From Nitrososphaerota archaeon (GTDB lineage: Archaea > Thermoproteota > Bathyarchaeia > Bathyarchaeales > Bathycorpusculaceae): a DNA stretch of 5,818 nt. Of this stretch, positions 1 through 5,379 are shown one piece after another. The translations under genes were made by a program, and so were the position numbers. A model generated the notes under the pieces. That model was not told where the DNA came from. It ran no database searches and saw only the letters and a program-made list of their open reading frames with translations. Each line of letters starts with the position of its first letter. The first letter of the stretch is position 1. Where the stretch lies: the NCBI GenBank assembly GCA_031283385.1, contig JAITBW010000052.1:1-5818 (forward strand), read 5' to 3'.

Positions 1-1
1 T

Positions 2-148
2 ATACAATGCTACAAGCCTGACATGAAACTACAAGCCCGCAAAATCATGAGCTATTCAGGACCGCGTTTGCTGTTACGTCATCCTATTTTAGCGTTACAT
101 CATCTATGGGATAAACGACGAAAAGCTCCAACTCTAACTACGGAATAG
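2..148 (+). CDS. 3' end of an unrecognised protein-coding gene (partial)
   Basis: The frame is open from the left edge to a TAG at 146-148 and gives 48 residues; the start lies outside the window. The visible tail has a basic stretch (KLQARK, residues 9-14), then SGPRLLLRHPILALHHLWD (19-37), a mixed hydrophobic and basic segment that could be an amphipathic helix, followed by KRRKAP. Codons are of the A/C-rich style (CTA, ATC, GCC, CGC) also seen in the middle of the helicase gene and in the rad50 tail, which supports real coding. I do not recognise the family and assign no function. It converges on the broken vapC, with a 201-bp non-coding gap between them. It could be a chance open frame, but composition and length make that less likely. 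Confidence 0.55.
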   Translation: MQCYKPDMKLQARKIMSYSGPRLLLRHPILALHHLWDKRRKAPTLTTE

Positions 149-264
149 TGTGTCTTTTAAGCACGATGATTGCATAACTGTTTTTGACGGGCGGTTTAGT
201 TGTTGTGTCTGTTGAACGGTTGGGTTTTTATATTGTTAGGATTTGCTCTATACAACTTATAGAA

Positions 265-276
265 ATGGCTAGCCAT
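265..276. repeat. 12-bp perfect palindrome
   Basis: ATGGCTAGCCAT is identical to its own reverse complement. It lies inside the non-coding gap, between the arms of the inverted repeat. It could be a protein-binding site or could have arisen by chance; no adjacent gene start explains it. Confidence 0.35.
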
Positions 277-311
277 AAATGTATCATAACATGTTAGAAA
301 AACTACTTTTC

Positions 312-318
312 AAAAAAA
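312..318 (-). terminator. T7 run after vapC, likely U-rich archaeal terminator
   Basis: On the minus strand a run of seven T begins about 32 bases after the vapC stop, and a second run of five T follows at 302-298. No strong hairpin precedes it. Archaeal RNA polymerase commonly stops at such U-rich stretches without a hairpin, so this is a plausible end for the vapBC transcript. Confidence 0.4.
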
Positions 319-349
319 CTTTCACTCAATTTTCATGCAATCATCATGC

Positions 350-776
350 TTATTCAAAAGCTCTGGGCATATTTGTTGTATCAAAATTTTTATCGTTTGT
401 TATTATTTTTTGAGCGCCCACTCTTATAGCGACAGCTAAATGTAGCGCATTTTCATAATCCAACTTGTTACGGTTTAGCAACTCTGTTGCAGCTATTAGA
501 TCGTCAGGTTTTAGGGGTTCTATTGTTAAACCTCTTAATTGCGTTATAGCACCCGTAATTTGCTCTACAAAAGACCTGTTCTTCAGATTTTTGCTTGCTA
601 AACCTGCCAACACACATAAAACCTCATAAACAGTCAAAATAGACGTTACATATTCTACAGAAGAGTTCTCTGCAATTTTTTTGTATCCAACTATGCGCTG
701 TTTTGCCAAATGTGGGGTGTTCGCCTAGCCAGTAAATAAAGACGTTAACGTCTACGTAGTATCGTGTTGTTTCCAT
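350..776 (-). pseudogene. vapC: VapC-type PIN-domain toxin, frameshifted
   Basis: This is a remnant of a PIN-domain ribonuclease, the toxin of a VapBC pair; such toxins cleave RNA, often tRNA or rRNA. An ATG at 776 opens METTRYYVDVNVFIYWLGEH..., which carries the first catalytic aspartate (D9) and runs to SWIQK. The reading then must skip one base in an A7 tract (minus strand of 676-682) to continue as IAENSSVEYVTSILTVYEVL to the stop at 350. Removing one A gives an uninterrupted 141-residue protein of normal VapC length. E51 (YEVL) and D128 (NDKNFD) are present. The usual third acidic residue in the (E)DALHLA motif is N109 here. The start overlaps the vapB end by 25 bp, the normal coupled arrangement. 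Frameshift plus active-site change, next to a broken vapB, argue that the gene is dead. A sequencing error in the A7 tract is the alternative. Confidence 0.82.
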
Positions 777-1016
777 TGTTTTAGTACCTCTGTTGCAAGG
801 TATTTGTCTATATCATCGGGCCAGTTTTCTATAGGGACTATCCGTAGTACTTATCAGCAATGGGTTCTGAGATTGTTAGGGTGATGGTTTTTCCGTCAGA
901 TTTTATGCAAAGGTTGTTGTCTGGGGTTAGTTGGATGGTTTCTCTGATTTTTTTGGGATGATTATTCGGCCTTTTTTATCCATTTTTGTGGTGGTCTCAA
1001 GCACAAGTTTTCCCAC
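752..1016 (-). pseudogene. vapB: VapB-type AbrB/SpoVT antitoxin, two frameshifts
   Basis: This is a remnant of a swapped-hairpin AbrB-type antitoxin, the DNA-binding partner that would neutralise VapC and repress the operon. It reads in three frames. The first, from GTG at 1016 (alternatives: GTG 1004, ATG 983), gives LETTTKMDKKGRIIIPKK, the classic AbrB strand-loop motif. An A7 tract (minus strand of 948-954) is one A short of continuing as IRETIQLTPDNNLCIK to DKYYG. A second single-base loss near 841-844 then moves the frame to IVPIENWPDDIDKYLATEVL...HDTT, ending at 752. Adding one base at each place restores an 88-residue protein of normal size, whose tail would be the VapC-binding part. 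An in-frame stop 9 bases before GTG 1016 limits the start. Its end overlaps the vapC start by 25 bp. As it stands, translation from any of the starts stops soon after the AbrB motif. Confidence 0.8.
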
Positions 1017-1035
1017 GTTTAAATTTTATTCCCAC

Positions 1036-1045
1036 TATTTTAAAG
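1036..1045 (-). promoter_or_regulatory. TATA-like box of the vapBC remnant
   Basis: On the minus strand CTTTAAAATA lies about 20-29 bases before GTG 1016, the expected spacing for a leaderless archaeal transcript starting at that codon. No ribosome-binding site is seen before the GTG. The spacing favours 1016 over the internal starts, but A/T-rich boxes are common here. Confidence 0.35.
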
Positions 1046-1115
1046 ATTTCGAAGCCAAGTATTTAGCGGCACAGCAGTCTAAGAAACTGCAAAATTGCGT
1101 AAGTTTAAAACTAAG

Positions 1116-1122
1116 TTTATAG
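1116..1122 (+). promoter_or_regulatory. TATA-like box of the pRiA4b ORF-3 family gene
   Basis: TTTATAG is centred about 28 bases before the ATG at 1147, with A-rich sequence upstream that could serve as a BRE. This fits a leaderless transcript starting at or next to the ATG and supports 1147 over the in-frame ATG at 1162. A weak 5-bp hairpin (GCAGT 1074-1078 / ACTGC 1086-1090) lies further upstream in the divergent intergenic region. Confidence 0.4.
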
Positions 1123-1146
1123 TTACTATATAGTGCAGGTATTATT

Positions 1147-1758
1147 ATGGTGACACCTATTATGCAATTTGTTGCTGAGTTACACGAGTATAGGCCACGT
1201 ATGTGGCGAAGATTTCAGGTAAGTAGCGACACTGATTTGGCGGATTTTTGTTATATTCTTATGGAAATGTTTCGTATGGGTGGTCACTTGTTTGATTTCA
1301 CCATAAAAGATGTCAGGTATGCCTTACCATTACCTAAGGGTTTGGGTGGTTGGGATATGCCTACTAAAAATGTAAAAGGAGTGGCTATAAGTAAACTCTT
1401 TACAGAAGAGGAGGATTTTGGTGAGTTGCAATATGATTTTGGTGATAGCTGGTATGTTGGCGTAAAACTAGAAAAGCTAAAGGTAACTGAAACAGTTCCT
1501 GATGGCGAATTGCCCCGTGTAATTAAGGGTAAGGGATTTGGCATTGTTGAGGATTGCGGTGGCGTGTGGGGTTTAGAAGAAATTGCACAAGGACTAAAAA
1601 CCAATCAGGGTGAGGATTGGGAAGATCGTAAAGAGTGGCTCAAAGAACGCTACCCTGAAGTCTTAGAGAAAGGTTTAGAGTTTTTAGATATAGACGAAAT
1701 AAACGTAGCTATTAAAAGCAACAATGTTGCAGACATGTACAAGTTGATGACAAAATAA
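1147..1758 (+). CDS. Plasmid pRiA4b ORF-3 family protein (IS1096 TnpR-like)
   Basis: This intact 203-residue soluble protein matches the layout of the plasmid pRiA4b ORF-3 family, also annotated as IS1096 element passenger TnpR family; no reaction is established for it. Visible landmarks are YRPRMWRRFQV (15-25, the family's strand ending in W-R), a helical stretch with GGHLFDF (45-51), the signature YDFGDSW (96-102) followed by VKLEK, and the C-terminal EDCGGVWG (135-142), normally (P)PEDCGGPWGY. Cysteines often found before that motif are absent (RVIKGKGFGIVEDC). No signal peptide or membrane segment is seen. Codons are T/G-ending, unlike the A/C style of the flanking vapBC remnant, which may hint at separate origin. 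It stands alone, divergent from vapBC and upstream of the helicase-nuclease gene with its own promoter candidate. Family call is confident; function is unknown. Confidence 0.85.
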   Translation: MVTPIMQFVAELHEYRPRMWRRFQVSSDTDLADFCYILMEMFRMGGHLFDFTIKDVRYALPLPKGLGGWDMPTKNVKGVAISKLFTEEEDFGELQYDFGDSWYVGVKLEKLKVTETVPDGELPRVIKGKGFGIVEDCGGVWGLEEIAQGLKTNQGEDWEDRKEWLKERYPEVLEKGLEFLDIDEINVAIKSNNVADMYKLMTK

Positions 1759-1853
1759 AACCTTCATCACAGCGATTGTTAACCACGCTATTCTGTAATA
1801 CTTCCTCAATCAAATAACGATGCATCAGGTAAACACTGCAAAATATAATAGGT

Positions 1854-1875
1854 CTGTTTTGGAAAACAGTTTTTT
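1854..1875 (+). terminator. Hairpin plus T6, intrinsic-type terminator
   Basis: CTGTTTT (1854-1860) pairs with AAAACAG (1863-1869), a 7-bp stem on paper or a 6-bp stem with a realistic 4-base loop, followed at once by TTTTTT (1870-1875). It lies 95 bp after the stop of the pRiA4b-family gene and just before the helicase promoter candidate, so it would insulate the two. The stem is A/T-rich and weak; the U-run alone may be what works in an archaeon. The rest of the 161-bp gap (1759-1919) shows no gene. Confidence 0.5.
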
Positions 1876-1884
1876 AAATGATGG

Positions 1885-1898
1885 GAAGAGTTAAAAGT
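1885..1898 (+). promoter_or_regulatory. BRE/TATA-like promoter of the helicase-nuclease gene
   Basis: GAAGAG (1885-1890), a purine-rich BRE candidate, is followed directly by TTAAAAGT (1891-1898), centred about 25 bases before the ATG at 1920. No Shine-Dalgarno sequence precedes that ATG, so the message is probably leaderless. Confidence 0.45.
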
Positions 1899-1919
1899 AA
1901 AACAACGCATCACTGATAC

Positions 1920-4900
1920 ATGCAACCAGATAGTTCTTCAGTGCAAAAAGCCACTACAAACATTTTTAGCACTTTGAACCCTCAGCAAGTGGAGGCTGTT
2001 AAGGAAATTGAGAGACCTCTTTTGATAATTGCGGGTGCGGGTTCAGGAAAAACCATGACCGTGGCAAGTAAAATAGCCTACCTAATTGAAACGGGTTTAA
2101 ATCCTGAGAGTATATTGGCTTTAACGTTTAATCAGAAAGCTGCTGAAGAACTAAAAGTACGAGTAACAAGCCTGTTAAATAGTTCGCAGGATCTATACAT
2201 TTCCACGTTTCACTCTTTTTGCAAACAAGTACTACAGGACAACATTCTTAGCACTAAACTAAATTCTAACTTTAAAATTATAACTGACACCACCCAATTA
2301 GTTTATTTGACAAAAAATATTAACAATTTTGGTATTGAGCATTTAGAATTTAATCATGAACCCTATACCTTAGCGGAAGAGATGAAAAAATTCATCGCCC
2401 GATGCAAAGACGAAGCAGTAACCCCTGAAGACCTACAACAATACATCCAAACCCACAAAAAACCCTCCACCAACACCACAATAACAACCACCACTGAAGA
2501 AGAAGCTGAAGAGGAAGAAGAGAGGCAAGATGAGTTAAACAATTTAGAAGATATGTTAAAAATTTATCAAGCCTACGAAGCCTACAAACTTCAAAATAAC
2601 ATGATAGACTTTGGCGACATGCTCTACACAGTCTATAACCTTCTAAAAAGTAAGCCCTTAATTCTCCACAAGTATCAGAAGAAATTCAAATACATAATCG
2701 TAGATGAATTCCAAGACACCAACTATATCCAACTCCAAATAGTCAGCCTAATTGCGCAAAAACATGGTCACCTAACAGTAGTGGGCGATGATGACCAGAG
2801 CATATACAAGTTTCGAGGCGCCCACCTAACAAACATTGCTGAATTTAAAAAAATCTTTCCCAACTTTATCGAAAAAACCCTAGAGCAAAACTATCGCAGC
2901 ACCAAAAAAATCGTAACCACCGCCAACACCCTAATACAAAACAGTCCCCAAAGAACCCTAAAAAACATGTTCACAAACAACCCCGACGGCGAAAAAATAA
3001 CCATTGTTGAAACACCAAACGACACCGCCCAAGCAAACTATATCCTAACAACAACAAAACAACTCCTCAAAAAATATTCACCCCAAAACATAGCCATACT
3101 ATGCAGACGAAGAGCAACCGCCGAACCCATAATAAAAGCCTTCAGAAAACAAGGCATACCCTTCAACTTTGTAGGCGAAACTGGCTTCTTCCAAGAACCC
3201 ATAATAAAAGACATAACCGCCCTCCTAAAAATAAGCAGCAACCCCTTAGAAAATAACGCCGAAATCATACGCGTCCTAAACCGACGCAACTATGACATAA
3301 AACCCGTAGATATATGCAGATTCACCCATTACGCAGACCAAAACAAACTCTCCCTATATGAAACCTTTGAACACATAAACAAAATAGACATAGATAACCT
3401 CAAATTTTTAACAGTCAAACAAACCCTCCAGAACATACTAAAAGACAAAACAAGACTCCGCCCTCTGGAACTTTTACACAACCTTCTCTTTGAACAAGAA
3501 CTCTACAAATACGAAATAGCCCTAAAAAACACTCGCAACATACACTTAATAAACCAATTCTACGAGTTTGTGGAAGAATTCAACCACATATATCCTGAAA
3601 GCAGTTTAGAAGACTTTACCGATTACCTATCCTTTGCATCAAACTTTAAAATCCAAGAAGAAGATCCAAGCAGACAAGCCATAGTAATAGCTACAATTCA
3701 CAGCGTAAAAGGTATGCAATACCCCGTCGTCATAATACCCGACGTAAACGAACGCAAAATACCCACCACCTATCAAAGAGACAAATTCACAATACCAAAA
3801 GAGTTGCTAAAAGGGGTTCAATCTGAACATGAGGATAAAGAGTTACACATACAAGAAGAACGCCGCCTCTTCTACGTAGCATTAACAAGAGCAGAAGAAA
3901 AACTAGTCATAACCTACGCTAAACGCTACGGCGAAAATAAAACCGACTCCAAACCATCCAAATTCCTCCAAGAAATCAACTACCAACAAAACCCCGAAGA
4001 CATAGACTTTCAACAAATAGATCCCCAACAAAAAACAGAAGAAACAAACATAGTAGAAGAAATCGTAACTACTGCTGATAATCAGTTAAAAACCGAGTTA
4101 CTTCAGCAAGTAATAGCAAACCTAACCACTCAACGTTATACAGAAGCTATAGAAAACCTACTTCTCTTTGTTAAATCAAATGACAAAGCCTTGGACATAC
4201 AAACTGAAATAATCAATAAAATCAAAGAACCCGATTACTCTGTACTTGATGCGTTAAACAAAAAACCGATAACGGTTCCTGTGGATCACGTGTTTAGTGT
4301 ATCCCAATTTAATAGTTACCAAAAATGTCCCCGACTATACCAATACCGTCACGTAATGAAAATTCCTGAGCGGTCACGGTACTATTTTGATTTTGGTTCA
4401 ACAGTGCACAATATTGCAGAGCAACTAACCAGAATGCAAAAAGAAGGCCAAAATGTCGATGTTGCTCTTGCGGATGAGTTATTGGCTAAGTTTTGGAATT
4501 CAGAGGGTTATAAGTCAAAGCTTGATGAGCAAAGAGATTATGCGGAAGCCCAAGAGATTTTAAAGGTGTTTTTAGAGGAGCAAAGTAAGAGTAAATCAGA
4601 GATTGTGGATATTGAGCGTTGGTTTGAGACTGCTATTGGTGAGGTGCGTATTAGAGGCAGAATTGATCGCATTGATAAAGATGAGTTTGGTTTTACGGTT
4701 ATTGATTATAAGACCAGTAAGAGTGTGCCTTCGTTAAATGAGCTTAAAAAGGATATTCAGTTGTTGGTTTATGCTCTTGCTGTTAGAGGTATGTATGGTC
4801 AAACGTGTCAGTTGAAGGTGGGGGAGTGGTTTTTGCGGTCTAACAAGAAAGTCTTTTTTGCTCCTGAAGAGTCGGCTATTGAGGCTATACAAGTTGAGAT

Positions 4901-4997
4901 ACAGGAGATGACTAAAAAGATTAATGCTGCAGAGTTTGAACCCAAAAAAAGTGCATGGGAATGTAGCCAATGTGACTACAAATGTTTATGCGACTAA
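1920..4997 (+). CDS. UvrD-type SF1A DNA helicase fused to a RecB-type Fe-S nuclease
   Basis: A 1025-residue ATP-driven DNA helicase with its own nuclease, expected to unwind and trim DNA ends in break repair. All SF1A motifs are visible: Q motif LNPQQ (19-23), Walker A AGAGSGKT (38-45), Ia TFNQKAAEEL (69-78), Ib STFHSF (95-100), motif II VDEFQD (261-266), III GDDDQSIYKFRGA (289-301), IV EQNYRS (322-327), V TIHSVKGMQYPVV (592-604; the usual E after KGL is Q600) and VI FYVALTRAEE (651-660). After a ~130-residue linker comes a PD-(D/E)XK domain: SVSQFNSYQKCP (793-804), H830, D916 (GRIDRID), D929/K931 (IDYKT), Q947-x3-Y951. C803 with C1015, C1018 and C1024 form the C...CxxC-x5-C Fe-S pattern of AddB/Cas4-type nucleases; C1022 is extra. 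A Thr- then Glu-rich insert lies at 183-203. An in-frame TGA two codons earlier fixes ATG 1920 as the first ATG. The plan resembles AdnA/AdnB more than separate AddA and AddB. Confidence 0.92.
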   Translation: MQPDSSSVQKATTNIFSTLNPQQVEAVKEIERPLLIIAGAGSGKTMTVASKIAYLIETGLNPESILALTFNQKAAEELKVRVTSLLNSSQDLYISTFHSFCKQVLQDNILSTKLNSNFKIITDTTQLVYLTKNINNFGIEHLEFNHEPYTLAEEMKKFIARCKDEAVTPEDLQQYIQTHKKPSTNTTITTTTEEEAEEEEERQDELNNLEDMLKIYQAYEAYKLQNNMIDFGDMLYTVYNLLKSKPLILHKYQKKFKYIIVDEFQDTNYIQLQIVSLIAQKHGHLTVVGDDDQSIYKFRGAHLTNIAEFKKIFPNFIEKTLEQNYRSTKKIVTTANTLIQNSPQRTLKNMFTNNPDGEKITIVETPNDTAQANYILTTTKQLLKKYSPQNIAILCRRRATAEPIIKAFRKQGIPFNFVGETGFFQEPIIKDITALLKISSNPLENNAEIIRVLNRRNYDIKPVDICRFTHYADQNKLSLYETFEHINKIDIDNLKFLTVKQTLQNILKDKTRLRPLELLHNLLFEQELYKYEIALKNTRNIHLINQFYEFVEEFNHIYPESSLEDFTDYLSFASNFKIQEEDPSRQAIVIATIHSVKGMQYPVVIIPDVNERKIPTTYQRDKFTIPKELLKGVQSEHEDKELHIQEERRLFYVALTRAEEKLVITYAKRYGENKTDSKPSKFLQEINYQQNPEDIDFQQIDPQQKTEETNIVEEIVTTADNQLKTELLQQVIANLTTQRYTEAIENLLLFVKSNDKALDIQTEIINKIKEPDYSVLDALNKKPITVPVDHVFSVSQFNSYQKCPRLYQYRHVMKIPERSRYYFDFGSTVHNIAEQLTRMQKEGQNVDVALADELLAKFWNSEGYKSKLDEQRDYAEAQEILKVFLEEQSKSKSEIVDIERWFETAIGEVRIRGRIDRIDKDEFGFTVIDYKTSKSVPSLNELKKDIQLLVYALAVRGMYGQTCQLKVGEWFLRSNKKVFFAPEESAIEAIQVEIQEMTKKINAAEFEPKKSAWECSQCDYKCLCD

Positions 4998-5020
4998 AAG
5001 ACGCCATAAGCAACTCTATG

Positions 5021-5036
5021 TTTTAGTAGATTTTTT
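5021..5036 (+). terminator. T-rich stop after the helicase-nuclease gene
   Basis: TTTT at 5021-5024 and TTTTTT at 5031-5036 follow the helicase stop codon (4995-4997) by 23 and 33 bases with no clear hairpin, as expected of archaeal U-run termination. The facing mazF gene ends at 5059, so this short gap must serve both transcripts. Confidence 0.4.
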
Positions 5037-5058
5037 GGGTAATCGAGTAATAAGTATA

Positions 5059-5379
5059 TCAATTAGTTAGTTTGAGGTTGTTTAGGCGTTTAGTTAGTTC
5101 AGAATGGACTAGTTGTTTCTTTTCGGTGCTAAGATGGAAAAGTACTTTTGCAGTCATTTCAGAGGAGATGGTGAATAGGTAGTTTAGTTTTATAACGCTA
5201 TCTTTTATGGCGCCTTCTGATTTGTTGAGGGGGATTCCTTTCATTTTGAGGTTGCTGGTTATGCCAGCTACTATGATGTTGCCGAGTTCTTCAAAGAGGA
5301 CTAGTGCAGGTCTTGTTTTTACTTCGTTTGTGTCGGTGAATTGTACAGTTGTTAATATGACATCGCCGGGTTTAGGCAT
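5059..5379 (-). CDS. mazF: MazF/PemK-family toxin (type II TA ribonuclease)
   Basis: A 106-residue protein of the MazF/PemK family, whose members are dimeric SH3-like endoribonucleases that cleave RNA at short specific sequences and stop growth unless bound by an antitoxin. Landmarks in order: N-terminal GDVILTTVQFTD (5-16), the core strand KTRPALVL (21-28) with R23 in the catalytic arginine position, AGITSN (38-43) holding the conserved T/S pair near the active site, and DSVIKLNYLFTI (60-71), the later core strand. Length is normal and no lesion is seen. Its ATG overlaps the end of the antitoxin gene by 8 bp (ATGCCTAA), so translation is probably coupled; a GAGG lies 9 bases before the ATG. 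The antitoxin-first order is the usual one, letting the antitoxin be made first. It converges on the helicase-nuclease gene. The target sequence cannot be read from the protein. Confidence 0.85.
   Translation of the reverse strand: MPKPGDVILTTVQFTDTNEVKTRPALVLFEELGNIIVAGITSNLKMKGIPLNKSEGAIKDSVIKLNYLFTISSEMTAKVLFHLSTEKKQLVHSELTKRLNNLKLTN

Larger units (their letters stand above)
149..349. other. Non-coding gap between two convergent genes
   Basis: I see no convincing gene in this 201-bp stretch; the longest open stretch (178-297, +) lacks an early start and any family resemblance. It contains the arms of an inverted repeat next to both flanking stop codons, a 12-bp perfect palindrome, and T-rich runs on each strand that could end transcription (plus strand T5 at 181-185 and 225-229; minus strand T7 at 318-312 and T5 at 302-298). 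Confidence 0.6.
154..360. repeat. Imperfect inverted repeat flanking a ~160-bp spacer
   Basis: The left arm (154-175) reads CTTTTAAGCACGATGATTGCAT. The right arm (335-360), read on the minus strand, carries CTTTT, then four extra bases (GAAT), then AAGCATGATGATTGCAT. The two differ by that 4-base gap and one C/T mismatch; the inner 15 bases match at 14. The left arm starts 6 bp after the stop of the partial upstream gene, and the right arm includes the last codons and stop of vapC. It could be a pair of terminal repeats of a small non-coding element, a duplicated 3' flank, or the base of a large cruciform. No target-site duplication is evident, so a mobile-element label would be premature. 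Confidence 0.5.

Noticed and set aside
178..297. Short open stretch on the plus strand in the left gap (39 codons)
   Set aside because: It follows a stop directly, has no early start codon, no family resemblance and no codon bias; chance is sufficient.
154..360. Calling the inverted repeat a MITE
   Set aside because: Only one copy is visible, no target-site duplication is apparent and one arm overlaps the vapC end, so it is listed as a repeat only.
592..604. Q600 in helicase motif V as an inactivating change
   Set aside because: All other motifs are intact and variation at this position occurs among SF1 helicases, so it is noted but not treated as a defect.
350..709. A separate 119-residue gene starting at TTG 709 on the minus strand
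   Set aside because: Its first residues are the out-of-frame reading of the vapC N-terminal region; the real start with the catalytic aspartate is ATG 776 in another frame.
931..1122. Plus-strand open frame of 63 codons
   Set aside because: It lies antisense over the vapB remnant and the divergent promoters and shows no family features.
1284..1604. Minus-strand open frame of 106 codons
   Set aside because: Antisense shadow of the pRiA4b-family gene; Ser/Pro-rich product typical of such shadows.
3038..3289. Minus-strand open frame inside the helicase gene
   Set aside because: Antisense shadow of conserved helicase coding sequence.
4734..4970. Minus-strand open frame inside the nuclease domain
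   Set aside because: Antisense shadow of the PD-(D/E)XK domain, which has its own conserved motifs.
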